Source: Sphingobacterium thalpophilum (GTDB taxonomy: Bacteria > Bacteroidota > Bacteroidia > Sphingobacteriales > Sphingobacteriaceae). From it: a DNA stretch of 64,000 nucleotides. The stretch is from contig CAMBMM010000001.1 in NCBI GenBank assembly GCA_945868825.1, positions 62,001 to 126,000 on the forward strand, given 5' to 3'. Each line of letters opens with the position of its first letter. Within the stretch, counting starts at the first letter, position 1. Positions 17,810 to 25,686 of this stretch are shown one piece after another. The notes under the pieces are model-generated. The model did not search any database. It had not been told where the DNA came from and worked only from the letters and a program-made list of their open reading frames with translations. A program made the translations under genes and the position numbers.

Positions 17810-18712
17810 ATGAAAAGAGTGCTAGTAACCGGTAGCAATGGCTTGTTGGGGCAAAAACTTATTGATTTGGCTTTGGCCCAATCCGATATTAGTTTAGTGG
17901 CAACTTCTAGTGGCTCCAATAGGCACCCCATAAAAGTTGGATATGCCTATCAAGAACTTGATGTATGCGATACCGATGCGCTACGTGCAGCAATTGTAAA
18001 ACACCACCCAAAAGCAATTATTCATACAGCAGCCATGACCAATGTAGATGCCTGCGAATCTAACCAAGAAGCCTGTGAAAAGTTAAATGTTACAGCCGTA
18101 GCATCTTTAGCAACATTATGCCAAGAATTTAATATTCAACTCGTACACCTATCAACCGATTTTATTTTTGATGGCGCCGATGGCCCTTATACCGAAGACG
18201 ATATTCCGAACCCCTTGAGTTTTTACGGCCAAAGCAAGTGGAAAGCAGAGCGGGCTATTGTAGCTGCTGGTTGTAATTACGCCATTTTGCGCACCATAAT
18301 TGTATATGGAGTAGCCGCAGAAATGAGCCGATCTAATATTGTGCTTTGGGCAAAAAATGCGCTCGAAAATGGAGAAACCATTTCGGTAGTAAACGATCAG
18401 TGGCGCATGCCAACCCTGGCAGAAGATTTAGCGGCAGCCTGTTTGGCCGCCGTACAAAAAGAAGCACATGGCATATTTCATGTATCGGGTAAAAACTTCA
18501 TGAACATGGTAGAATTGGTACAACAAGTGGCCGATTTCTGGCATTTAGACGCCTCTTTAATTATACCCATTACTTCCGCATCGCTCAATCAGGCTGCAAA
18601 ACGTCCGCCCAAAACCGGCTTTGTATTAGCTAAAGCCATTTCCCAACTCGGGTATCAACCACATTCTTTTGTAGAAGGTTTAGCGCTAGTAGATGCGCAA
18701 CTAAAGGCTTAA
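17810..18712 (+). CDS. SDR oxidoreductase, RmlD (dTDP-4-dehydrorhamnose reductase)-like
   Basis: A 300-aa extended short-chain dehydrogenase: NAD(P)-binding VTGSNGLLGQKL at the N-terminus, HTAAMTNVDACE, catalytic Ser/Thr in HLSTDFIFDG, and the YGQSKWKAE active site (Tyr-x3-Lys). The order and the STDFIFDG/YG-S-K-x3-E signatures match the RmlD superfamily. No other dTDP-rhamnose genes are nearby, so the substrate may differ; Bacteroidota often carry such lone RmlD-like SDRs. It may form a unit with the peroxiredoxin gene 33 nt downstream. Confidence 0.82.
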   Translation: MKRVLVTGSNGLLGQKLIDLALAQSDISLVATSSGSNRHPIKVGYAYQELDVCDTDALRAAIVKHHPKAIIHTAAMTNVDACESNQEACEKLNVTAVASLATLCQEFNIQLVHLSTDFIFDGADGPYTEDDIPNPLSFYGQSKWKAERAIVAAGCNYAILRTIIVYGVAAEMSRSNIVLWAKNALENGETISVVNDQWRMPTLAEDLAAACLAAVQKEAHGIFHVSGKNFMNMVELVQQVADFWHLDASLIIPITSASLNQAAKRPPKTGFVLAKAISQLGYQPHSFVEGLALVDAQLKA

Positions 18713-18745
18713 ACACCTATATTTGATCCTCAAATTAAAAACATT

Positions 18746-19210
18746 ATGGCAGTAGCAATTGGCCAAAAGGCCCCAGATTTCACCCTTTTTTCAAGCGATT
18801 TAAAAGAAGTTAGCTTGAGCGATTATGCAGGTAAAAAAGTAGTGATACATTTCTTTCCTATGGCGTTTACCGGCGTATGTACCACGCAGTTGTGCACCAT
18901 GAGAGATAGTTTTGGCTATTACGAAGGCTTAGGTGCCGAAGTACTTGGCATCTCTGTAGATTCGCCATTTACCTTGGCTAAGTTTAAAGAAGATAACACG
19001 TACCAATTTCCGTTACTTTCTGATTTTAATAAAGAAGTTTCTCAAGCATACGGTGCGTATTACGATGAATTTGTATTCAATTTGAAAGGCGTTTCTAGAC
19101 GAGCTGCATTTGTAGTAGATGAAAATCAACAACTCATATATGCCGAAGTCTTAGAATCAGCTGGCGATTTGCCCGATTTTGATGCTATACGAACAATCGT
19201 TAAGCAATAA
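18746..19210 (+). CDS. peroxiredoxin (AhpC/TSA family)
   Basis: A 154-aa thiol peroxidase that reduces peroxides. The peroxidatic cysteine is C45 in PMAFTGVCTTQLC with a second cysteine at C50; the preceding Pro-x3-Thr and the later Arg environment (RRAAFVV) fit the family. The spacing of C45 and C50 suggests an atypical BCP- or AhpE-like mechanism rather than a typical 2-Cys enzyme with a C-terminal resolving cysteine. The start ATG 18746 is preceded by an A-rich leader. The product is probably cytosolic, as no signal peptide is present. Confidence 0.9.
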   Translation: MAVAIGQKAPDFTLFSSDLKEVSLSDYAGKKVVIHFFPMAFTGVCTTQLCTMRDSFGYYEGLGAEVLGISVDSPFTLAKFKEDNTYQFPLLSDFNKEVSQAYGAYYDEFVFNLKGVSRRAAFVVDENQQLIYAEVLESAGDLPDFDAIRTIVKQ

Positions 19211-19222
19211 TTACCTAAACAC

Positions 19223-19253
19223 TTTGGTATTTTGATCGGATATGCTATTTTTG
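19223..19253 (+). promoter_or_regulatory. consensus promoter of tRNA-Arg
   Basis: TTTG (19223-19226), exactly 19 nt spacer, TATTTTTG (19246-19253). This is a full match to the Bacteroidota TTTG-N19-TAnnTTTG consensus and starts 47 nt before the mature tRNA. It serves as the internal standard for other promoter calls in this window. Confidence 0.8.
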
Positions 19254-19269
19254 CAATCCGATTCGGAAT

Positions 19270-19343
19270 GGACCTGTAGCTTAATTGGATAGAGCACCTG
19301 ACTACGGATCAGGAGGTTAGGGGTTCGACTCCCTTCAGGTCCA
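19270..19343 (+). tRNA. tRNA-Arg(ACG)
   Basis: A complete cloverleaf: acceptor GGACCTG pairs with CAGGTCC, D-arm GCTT/GAGC, anticodon stem CCTGA/TCAGG around loop CTACGGA (anticodon ACG, reads CGN arginine codons after A34 deamination), T-arm with TTCGACT loop, discriminator A at 19343. CCA is not encoded. The 74-nt gene is followed within 6 nt by a strong terminator hairpin. Confidence 0.95.
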
Positions 19344-19348
19344 CTACC

Positions 19349-19391
19349 AAAAGCCTTTTCGCCCAACAACCGAAAAGGCTTTTAATTTTTT
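19349..19391 (+). terminator. strong terminator after tRNA-Arg
   Basis: A perfect 13-bp stem, AAAAGCCTTTTCG (19349-19361) with CGAAAAGGCTTTT (19371-19383), a 9-nt loop and a following T-run. The adk start lies only about 20 nt beyond it. Confidence 0.85.
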
Positions 19392-19404
19392 GCACTGTAT
19401 GCCC

Positions 19405-19977
19405 ATGCTTAATCTCGTACTATTTGGCCCTCCTGGCGCTGGTAAAGGAACTCAATCTCAAAATTTAATTGATAACTATCAATTAATACACCTTTCTACA
19501 GGCGATTTATTGCGTAGTGAAATTACGCAGGGTACCACTCTGGGTATGGAAGCCAAAAAGCTAATGGATCAAGGTATTTTAGTTCCAGATGAGGTGGTTA
19601 TTGGTATGATTAGTAATAAGTTAGATAGTAATAAAGATGCCAAAGGGTTTATTTTCGATGGTTTTCCTCGTACGGTAGCCCAAGCAGAAGCCTTAGATGC
19701 TTTGTTAGCTAGCAAACAATCAGTTATTACTGGAATGATTGCCTTAGAAGTATCCGACGATGAATTAGAGCGTCGTTTGTTATTAAGAGGAAAAGAATCG
19801 GGTCGTCCGGATGATGCCAATCCCGAAGTAATTCGCAAACGCATTGTGGAGTACAATACTAAAACTGCTCCGGTAGCTAATTTTTATAAAACACAAAACA
19901 AATTTTATAGCATTCCTGGTGTGGGTCAAATCGATGATATTTTCGCTTCGCTTCGCCAGGTAATAGATACACTATAA
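19405..19977 (+). CDS. adk: adenylate kinase, short-LID type
   Basis: Interconverts ATP + AMP and 2 ADP. The 190-aa protein starts MLNLVLFGPPGAGKGTQ (P-loop) and has the AMP-site HLSTGDLLR, FIFDGFPRTVAQAEAL, and a short LID segment (LRGKESGRPDDANPEVIRKR) without the zinc cysteines of long-LID enzymes. ATG 19405 is preferred over ATG 19399 and TTG 19390 because family members start at the equivalent residue. The gene follows the tRNA terminator so closely that its promoter is unclear. A further hairpin lies between adk and obg. Confidence 0.95.
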   Translation: MLNLVLFGPPGAGKGTQSQNLIDNYQLIHLSTGDLLRSEITQGTTLGMEAKKLMDQGILVPDEVVIGMISNKLDSNKDAKGFIFDGFPRTVAQAEALDALLASKQSVITGMIALEVSDDELERRLLLRGKESGRPDDANPEVIRKRIVEYNTKTAPVANFYKTQNKFYSIPGVGQIDDIFASLRQVIDTL

Positions 19978-19995
19978 ACTCATAAAAAATAATAG

Positions 19996-20034
19996 AAGCG
20001 GATGGTAGGATAGACTGCTTATCCGCTTTTTTTG
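19996..20034 (+). terminator. terminator or attenuator between adk and obg
   Basis: AAGCGGAT (19996-20003) pairs with ATCCGCTT (20021-20028) and is followed by a run of seven T. The obg ATG is 19 nt past the T-run and no -7 box was found between, so partial read-through into obg is likely. Confidence 0.7.
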
Positions 20035-20052
20035 TAAAAAAAAAATAAAAAA

Positions 20053-21048
20053 ATGTCGCAAGGTTCTAATTTCGTTGACTATGTAAAAATCTGTTGCCGT
20101 TCCGGAAAAGGAGGGGCAGGATCTGCGCATTTACACCGCGACATCAATACCTCTAAAGGTGGTCCCGATGGCGGCGATGGCGCCCGTGGTGGTCACATTG
20201 TATTAAAAGGCAATGCCCAGCTTTGGACCTTACTTCACTTAAAATACAGAAAACACGTAATTGCTGGCGATGGTGGAAATGGAGAGCCAGCTTTGCGCAC
20301 CGGTAAAACCGGTAGAGACGATGTTTTGGAAGTACCCTTGGGAACCGTAGCCAAAAATGCCGAAACTGGAGAAGTATTATTTGAAATAACCGAAGATGGT
20401 GAAACTCAAATTTTAACTCACGGTGGTCGTGGAGGGTTAGGTAACTGGCATTTCAAGTCGGCCACGCAACAAACCCCACGTTTTGCTCAACCCGGCGAAC
20501 CGGGTAAAGAGGAGTGGATGATTTTGGAGTTAAAAGTATTGGCCGATGTAGGTTTGGTAGGTTTCCCAAATGCCGGAAAATCAACACTACTTTCGGTAGT
20601 TTCAGCTGCTAAGCCCGAAATTGCAGATTATGCCTTTACCACCTTGGTGCCAAACTTAGGTATCGTATCCTATCGCGATAGCAAATCGTTTATTATGGCC
20701 GATATCCCCGGAATTATTGAGGGAGCATCGAAAGGTAAGGGCCTTGGATTTAGATTCTTGCGCCACATTGAGCGGAATGCCGTATTGTTATTTATGGTGC
20801 CGGCCGATACTAGCATAAGCATTGCAGAGGAATACCAAATTTTGCTCAACGAGTTAGAGGCCTATAATCCAGAGTTGATGCATAAGCCAAGGGTGCTAGC
20901 CATTACTAAGAGCGATTTGTTGGATGAGGAATTGACCCAAGAAATGGCCAAAGATTTACCTAAAATGCCACATATCTTTATTTCATCGGTAGCTCAAAAA
21001 GGCATTACCGAATTGAAAGATTTGTTGTGGAAAGCCATCAATTCCTAG
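20053..21048 (+). CDS. obg: Obg-family GTPase
   Basis: An essential ribosome-associated GTPase (ObgE/CgtA). The 331-aa protein has the glycine-rich Obg fold at 1-160 ([41 protein letters not shown]) and a GTPase domain with G1 GFPNAGKST, switch region ([11 protein letters not shown]), G3 [10 protein letters not shown] and G4 TKSDLL. It lacks the C-terminal OCT domain seen in Bacillus and has little tail beyond the G domain. A gap gene follows after 24 nt. Confidence 0.96.
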   Translation: MSQGSNFVDYVKICCRSGKGGAGSAHLHRDINTSKGGPDGGDGARGGHIVLKGNAQLWTLLHLKYRKHVIAGDGGNGEPALRTGKTGRDDVLEVPLGTVAKNAETGEVLFEITEDGETQILTHGGRGGLGNWHFKSATQQTPRFAQPGEPGKEEWMILELKVLADVGLVGFPNAGKSTLLSVVSAAKPEIADYAFTTLVPNLGIVSYRDSKSFIMADIPGIIEGASKGKGLGFRFLRHIERNAVLLFMVPADTSISIAEEYQILLNELEAYNPELMHKPRVLAITKSDLLDEELTQEMAKDLPKMPHIFISSVAQKGITELKDLLWKAINS

Positions 21049-21072
21049 CAAAATCACCTACATTTACTTCGT

Positions 21073-22071
21073 ATGAGAATAGCCATTAACGGTTTTGGAA
21101 GAATTGGACGCACCTTTTTGCGTATAGCCCTGCAACAGCCAAGTTTGCAGGTAGTGGCTATAAACGATTTGGCCGATCCGGAAACATTAGCGCATTTATT
21201 TAAATACGATTCGGTACACGGCGTTTTTGCCGGTGATGTAGAAGTGCAGGATAATTACTTGCTCATAAATAAACAAAAAATACAAATTTTCTCCAAAAAA
21301 AATCCCGAAAATTTAGCTTGGAAAGATTTAGCTATTGATTTGGTCATTGAATCTACCGGGCAGTTTACCACGCAAAAATTAGCCAATGCACACCTTTTAG
21401 CTGGCGCAAAACAAGTGCTTATTTCAGCGCCTTCGGCAGATAAAAGCATACCCACTGTGGTGTTGGGCGTAAATGAAAAACAAATAGAGTTAAGTGCCCC
21501 CATACTATCCAATGCTTCGTGTACCACCAATAATGTGGCATCCTTAATAAAGGTTCTCGACGAGCATTGGGGCATTATAGATGGCTATATTACCACAGTC
21601 CACTCCATGACTAGCGATCAGAATTTACACGATGCGCCTCATAAAGATTTGCGAAGAGCCAGAGCAGCCTCTGCCTCCATTATCCCAACCACCACTGGTG
21701 CTGCCAAAGCCATTACTAACATTTTCCCACATTTAGAGGGTAAATTGGGTGGTGCAGGTATTCGAGTGCCGGTATTAAATGGTTCTTTAACCGATTTTAC
21801 CTGCACCTTAAAGAAGCCGGTTACGGTTGCCGAAATAAATGAAGCTTTCAAAAAAGCATCAAAAAATGAATTAAAAGGCATTTTAGCCTATACTGAAGAT
21901 CCTATTGTATCGGTAGATATTTTAGATAATCCACATTCTTGTATTTTCGATGCCCAGCTTACATCCGTAGTAGGGGGCTTGGTGAAAGTGGTAGGTTGGT
22001 ACGACAATGAGGTTGGTTATTCGAATAGATTGGTAGAATTGGCCCTAAAATTAGCTCAATTAAGGAGCTAA
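21073..22071 (+). CDS. gap: type I glyceraldehyde-3-phosphate dehydrogenase, first paralogue
   Basis: Converts glyceraldehyde-3-phosphate to 1,3-bisphosphoglycerate. The 332-aa protein has [13 protein letters not shown], the NAD-selecting Asp in AINDLAD, catalytic C150 in SNASCTTN and a substrate loop HSMTSDQNLHDAPHKDLRRARA, the Gram-positive/plastid type of loop. The second paralogue at 53390-54388 has the other loop type. pgk lies two genes downstream, so this copy sits with the next glycolytic enzyme. An AAGGAG sequence at its 3' end serves the GNAT gene. Confidence 0.93.
   Translation: MRIAINGFGRIGRTFLRIALQQPSLQVVAINDLADPETLAHLFKYDSVHGVFAGDVEVQDNYLLINKQKIQIFSKKNPENLAWKDLAIDLVIESTGQFTTQKLANAHLLAGAKQVLISAPSADKSIPTVVLGVNEKQIELSAPILSNASCTTNNVASLIKVLDEHWGIIDGYITTVHSMTSDQNLHDAPHKDLRRARAASASIIPTTTGAAKAITNIFPHLEGKLGGAGIRVPVLNGSLTDFTCTLKKPVTVAEINEAFKKASKNELKGILAYTEDPIVSVDILDNPHSCIFDAQLTSVVGGLVKVVGWYDNEVGYSNRLVELALKLAQLRS
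22062..22067 (+). promoter_or_regulatory. Shine-Dalgarno of the GNAT gene
   Basis: AAGGAG, 8 nt before ATG 22076 and inside the last codons of gap. SD motifs are rare in this window, so this one supports translational coupling and the start choice. Confidence 0.6.
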
Positions 22072-22075
22072 CTCT

Positions 22076-22519
22076 ATGATTCGTTTTATTCAACCAGAAG
22101 ATGTATTGCCTCTGCGGGCCGCCGTATTAAGAAACGGCCAAAGACTCCCACAAGATTGTGAATTTGCTGGTGATAAAGATTCCGAATCATTCCATGTAGG
22201 AGTTGAGCAAGATGGGCAGGTAGTTTGCGTGGCTAGTTTTTTGCCGCAAGCCCGTGAAGGATATCAAGGCAAGGGCTATCAATTAAGAGGTATGGCTACT
22301 TATCCTGAGCATCAAAGTAAAGGGTTAGGATCGCAATTGGTTGGCTTTGCTCTAGCGCATTTACAACAAAATGCCGTAGATTATGTTTGGTGCAATGCCC
22401 GCGAAGCTGCCTTTCCGTTTTATCAAAACCTGGGCTTCAACTTTATTTCCGAAACCTTCGATATTCAGGGTATTGGCCCACATAAAGCCATGTATTTGCC
22501 CTTAAAATCAATAAAATAA
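22076..22519 (+). CDS. GNAT-family N-acetyltransferase
   Basis: A 147-aa acetyl-CoA-dependent transferase. The acetyl-CoA binding motif A is QLRGMATYPEHQSKGLGSQLV (beta4, then the Q/R-x2-G-x-G/A loop as QSKGLG), and motif B is AFPFYQNLGF. The substrate is unknown. The ATG has a good SD 8 nt upstream and lies 4 nt after the gap stop; pgk follows after 27 nt, so it is enclosed by two glycolytic genes. That position might be incidental. Confidence 0.88.
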   Translation: MIRFIQPEDVLPLRAAVLRNGQRLPQDCEFAGDKDSESFHVGVEQDGQVVCVASFLPQAREGYQGKGYQLRGMATYPEHQSKGLGSQLVGFALAHLQQNAVDYVWCNAREAAFPFYQNLGFNFISETFDIQGIGPHKAMYLPLKSIK

Positions 22520-22546
22520 CTAATTTAGCGCCTTAATAAAATATAC

Positions 22547-23737
22547 ATGAAAACAGTAGATTCGTTTAATTTTTCAGGAAAAAAAGTGCTCATTCGAGTA
22601 GATTTTAATGTACCTCTTGATGAAAAATTTAATGTAACTGATGATAATCGCATTCAAGGTGCCTTGCCTACCATTACTAAAATTTTAAACGACGGCGGTT
22701 CTTTAATTTTAATGTCGCATTTAGGCAGACCCAAAGATGGTCCCACCGAAAAATATTCATTAAAACATATCCTAACCTATTTATCTAAGGTGTTAAATCG
22801 TCCGGTAGCATTTGCCGACGATTGCATTGGCGCTTCTGCAGCAGAACAAGCAGCAAAACTACAGCCAGGGCAAGTATTGCTTTTAGAAAATCTTCGTTTT
22901 CATAAAGAAGAAGAAAAAGGAGAGTTAGCTTTTGCTGAGAAATTAGCTGCTTTAGGCGATGTGTATGTGAACGATGCTTTTGGTACCGCCCACCGAGCAC
23001 ATGCTTCTACGTCCATTATTGCACAATTTTTTCCGCAAGCAAAATATTTCGGCTACCTCATGGCTGCTGAATTAGAAAATGCAGAAAAGGTGCTCAATCA
23101 TCCAGCACGTCCGTTTACGGCCATTATGGGTGGTGCAAAAGTATCTGATAAAATTTTATTAATAGAGCAGCTATTGAATAAAGTAGATCACCTTATTATT
23201 GGAGGTGGTATGGCCTATACTTTTGTGAAAGCACAAGGTGGCCAAATTGGTACCTCTATTTGTGAAGACGATAAATTGGATTTAGCCAATTCGCTCTTGA
23301 AAAAAGCAGTAGAAAAAGGAGTGAAAATCCATTTGCCCGTAGATACTTTAGTCGCTGATGCCTTTTCAAATGAAGCCGCTACTCAAGTATGTGAAACTGC
23401 CGCAATTCCTACAGATTGGATGGGCTTAGATATTGGTCCGAAAACGGCCGAGCATTTTGCGGTAGTAATTAAGCAATCAAAAACCTTGCTTTGGAACGGC
23501 CCAATGGGTGTTTTTGAATTCGAATCGTTTGAGAAAGGAACGAAAGCTGTTGCCCTAGCGGTGGTAGAAGCTACCAAAGCAGGTGCTTTTTCTTTAATTG
23601 GCGGTGGCGATTCTGCAGCAGCCGTTTCTAAATTTAAGTTAACCGAAGAGGTAAGCTACGTTTCTACGGGTGGCGGTGCTCTTTTAGAATATATGGAAGG
23701 CAAAGAATTGCCGGGTGTAAAGGCAATTAATAGCTAG
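22547..23737 (+). CDS. pgk: phosphoglycerate kinase
   Basis: Transfers phosphate from 1,3-bisphosphoglycerate to ADP. The 396-aa protein shows the N-terminal [33 protein letters not shown], the HRAHAS segment, [10 protein letters not shown] and the C-terminal nucleotide site GGGDSAAAV. It is full length. The preceding gap gene makes its substrate. A strong terminator ends the unit before the dcw cluster. Confidence 0.97.
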   Translation: MKTVDSFNFSGKKVLIRVDFNVPLDEKFNVTDDNRIQGALPTITKILNDGGSLILMSHLGRPKDGPTEKYSLKHILTYLSKVLNRPVAFADDCIGASAAEQAAKLQPGQVLLLENLRFHKEEEKGELAFAEKLAALGDVYVNDAFGTAHRAHASTSIIAQFFPQAKYFGYLMAAELENAEKVLNHPARPFTAIMGGAKVSDKILLIEQLLNKVDHLIIGGGMAYTFVKAQGGQIGTSICEDDKLDLANSLLKKAVEKGVKIHLPVDTLVADAFSNEAATQVCETAAIPTDWMGLDIGPKTAEHFAVVIKQSKTLLWNGPMGVFEFESFEKGTKAVALAVVEATKAGAFSLIGGGDSAAAVSKFKLTEEVSYVSTGGGALLEYMEGKELPGVKAINS

Positions 23738-23762
23738 CCCTAGAAAATAATCCCACTTCATT

Positions 23763-23797
23763 AAAACCCGCTCTGGCATTCCCAGAGCGGGTTTTTT
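23763..23797 (+). terminator. strong terminator after pgk
   Basis: A perfect 14-bp stem AAAACCCGCTCTGG / CCAGAGCGGGTTTT with loop CATTC and a T-run. It isolates the dcw cluster from upstream transcription. Confidence 0.9.
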
Positions 23798-23822
23798 TGT
23801 ACCCAATTGGGAAAAATAAAAT

Positions 23823-23862
23823 GTGGAAAACTTTTTTGTGGGAGATTGTGGTAAAAAGTGGA
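23823..23862 (+). promoter_or_regulatory. MraZ operator: 10-bp-phased GTGGN repeats
   Basis: GTGGA at 23823, GTGGG at 23838, GTGGT at 23848 and GTGGA at 23858. The last three are spaced exactly 10 bp apart (GTGGN-N5) and the first 15 bp earlier. MraZ of E. coli binds TGGGN-N5 triplets in its own promoter. A near -7 box TATTTTTA follows at 23872-23879, so bound MraZ would cover the promoter and repress it. Confidence 0.8.
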
Positions 23863-23906
23863 GAAATTCTATATTTTTACTCTTGCTAAAAACCACAAAA
23901 ACCTAC

Positions 23907-24374
23907 ATGGCTCATTTTTTAGGAGAATTCGATTGTAAACTGGACGCCAAAGGCAGGCTCATGATTCCGGCTGGCTTGAAAAAGCAGTTGCCCGAAGCAG
24001 AGCGTGAAGGTTTGGTGATTAACCGTGGTTTTGAAAAACACTTGGTAGTGTATACTCGAAAAGAGTGGGAAGTGATTGTAGATGAGTTAGCCAAGTTAAA
24101 TCCGTACGAAAAGAAAACTCGTGAATTCATTCGCTACTTTACCCGGGGTGCTTCAGAGCTTGGCTTAGATGCCGCCAATAGAGTGTTATTGCCAAAATCG
24201 TTATTAGAATACGGAGGTATTATCGGAGAGGTAGTGCTTTCTTGTCAGTTTAATAAAATTGAAATCTGGGCGAAAGATGCCTACGATTCTCAGTTAGATA
24301 ACGAACCGGAAAACTTTGCTAACCTAGCCGAGGAAGTAATGGGCAATGCCGGAAGGAGGGCTACAAATGACTGA
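23907..24374 (+). CDS. mraZ: MraZ transcriptional regulator of the division/cell-wall cluster
   Basis: A 155-aa protein with two AbrB-like SpoVT domains: GEFDCKLDAKGRLMIPAGL near the N-terminus and ASELGLDAANRVLLPKSL at about 84-101, each carrying the D-x3-R DNA-binding motif. ATG 23907 (MAHFLGEFDCK) is the family start; the frame is open upstream but that part is the operator. MraZ forms a ring and represses its own operon through phased GTGG repeats, which are present just upstream. It overlaps rsmH by 8 nt. Confidence 0.96.
   Translation: MAHFLGEFDCKLDAKGRLMIPAGLKKQLPEAEREGLVINRGFEKHLVVYTRKEWEVIVDELAKLNPYEKKTREFIRYFTRGASELGLDAANRVLLPKSLLEYGGIIGEVVLSCQFNKIEIWAKDAYDSQLDNEPENFANLAEEVMGNAGRRATND
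24353..24359 (+). promoter_or_regulatory. Shine-Dalgarno of rsmH
   Basis: AAGGAGG, 7 nt before ATG 24367 and inside mraZ. It decides the rsmH start over an in-frame ATG at 24346 that lies upstream of it. Confidence 0.7.
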
Positions 24375-25269
24375 TTACCATGTTCCGGTAATGTTACAAG
24401 AATGCCTTGAAGGTTTGGCTATTCAACCTGATGGAATTTATGTGGATGTGACATTTGGTGGTGGCGGTCATTCGAAAGCAATTCTAAATCAATTAGGCCC
24501 AAAAGGGAAATTAGTAGCTTTCGACCAAGACGAAGCAGCTCAACAAAATATTCCCTCCGACGAACGCTTTGAGTTTGTCGATCAAAATTTTCGCTATTTA
24601 AAAAACAACTGTCGGCTTCATGGAGCACTCCCTGCTGACGGCATTCTAGCCGATTTAGGTGTGTCTTCTCATCAATTTGATGAAGCAGACAGAGGATTCT
24701 CCATTCGCTTCGATGCAGATTTGGATATGCGTATGGACCGTTCGACTACCTTAACGGCTAAAGTGGTATTAAATACCTATTCAGAAGAAGATTTGCATCG
24801 CATTTTTGGCATGTATGGTGAATTGCACAATGCTAAAACGCTGGCTAAAACCATTGTCACCGCTCGTTTAAATTCATCTATTGTTACCGTAAGTGAGTTA
24901 AAAGAGGCCATTTCCAAACTCACGCCACGAGGTAAAGAAAATAAATATCTGGCTCAAGTATTTCAGGCCTTGCGCATTGAAGTAAATCAAGAGCTTGAAG
25001 CACTACAAGAATTTCTGGAACAATCGGTAGAGGTTTTAAAATCGGGTGGTCGCTTGGTGGTCATGTCTTACCATTCCTTAGAAGATCGCTTGGTAAAGAA
25101 TTTCATGGCCAAAGGAAAATTTAGAGGCGAAGTAGAAAAGGATTTTTTTGGCAATGAGCTAAAGCCTTTTGATGTGCTTACCCGTAAAGCGGTGGTAGCA
25201 AGTACTGCTGAAATTGACCAAAATAGCAGAGCTAGAAGCGCAAAATTGCGTATCGCTGTAAAAAGATAA
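24367..25269 (+). CDS. rsmH: 16S rRNA (cytosine-1402-N4)-methyltransferase
   Basis: RsmH (MraW) methylates C1402 of 16S rRNA in the P-site decoding region. The 300-aa protein begins MTDYHVPVMLQECLEGL and has the SAM-binding DVTFGGGGHSKAIL, DLGVSSHQFDEADRGFS, the RGKENKYLAQVFQALRIEVN segment and C-terminal SYHSLEDRLVK. It is the normal second gene of dcw clusters. It overlaps mraZ by 8 nt and has one of the few real Shine-Dalgarno sequences of the window. Confidence 0.97.
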   Translation: MTDYHVPVMLQECLEGLAIQPDGIYVDVTFGGGGHSKAILNQLGPKGKLVAFDQDEAAQQNIPSDERFEFVDQNFRYLKNNCRLHGALPADGILADLGVSSHQFDEADRGFSIRFDADLDMRMDRSTTLTAKVVLNTYSEEDLHRIFGMYGELHNAKTLAKTIVTARLNSSIVTVSELKEAISKLTPRGKENKYLAQVFQALRIEVNQELEALQEFLEQSVEVLKSGGRLVVMSYHSLEDRLVKNFMAKGKFRGEVEKDFFGNELKPFDVLTRKAVVASTAEIDQNSRARSAKLRIAVKR

Positions 25270-25272
25270 GCT

Positions 25273-25686
25273 ATGGGGAATCACTTTAAAAACGAACCGC
25301 TAGAAGAGCAAGAGTTATTTGAAACTCCAGAGGAAATATTACCTCCAGAGCCAAAACCACAAGCCCCAAAGGGTTTTTTGGCCACTTTGTTTACAGAGGG
25401 GGTGGTTTCTAAAGAAGCTGTAACAGGCTTGTTGCCTTTTATTTTATTCATGGCTTTTTTGGGTATGGCTTATATAGGCAACCGTCATTATGCAGAAAAT
25501 AACATCCGTCATATTGGCGAATTGGGTAAAGAAGTGAAATTATTAAGTGCCGAGTATAAGGTGCTAAAAGCAGAATTGATGCTTAAAAGTACCAAATCAG
25601 AGATAGCAAAATTGGTAGATACTTTGGGCATTGTTGAGCCAGTAGAACCACCAAGAAAGATTGTAGTTAAAGCCGCAGATGAGTAG
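25273..25686 (+). CDS. ftsL: FtsL-like division protein
   Basis: A 137-aa single-pass protein: an acidic, proline-rich cytoplasmic N-terminus (1-35), one membrane helix at about 51-68, then a periplasmic helix with heptad character (IRHIGELGKEVKLLSAEYKVLKAELM) likely to form a coiled coil. Topology and position between rsmH and ftsI match FtsL, which with FtsB/FtsQ activates FtsWI. Sequence conservation is low, so the name rests on context. It overlaps ftsI by 8 nt. Confidence 0.82.
   Translation: MGNHFKNEPLEEQELFETPEEILPPEPKPQAPKGFLATLFTEGVVSKEAVTGLLPFILFMAFLGMAYIGNRHYAENNIRHIGELGKEVKLLSAEYKVLKAELMLKSTKSEIAKLVDTLGIVEPVEPPRKIVVKAADE

Noticed and set aside
19996-20034. Riboswitch or ribosomal-protein leader before obg
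   Set aside because: Only a single hairpin and T-run are present; no conserved aptamer-like structure is recognisable.
21073-22071. First GAPDH paralogue as erythrose-4-phosphate dehydrogenase (Epd)
   Set aside because: The DLRRARA loop and IIPTTTGAAKA segment match GAPDH, and pgk is close by; Epd-specific changes are not evident.
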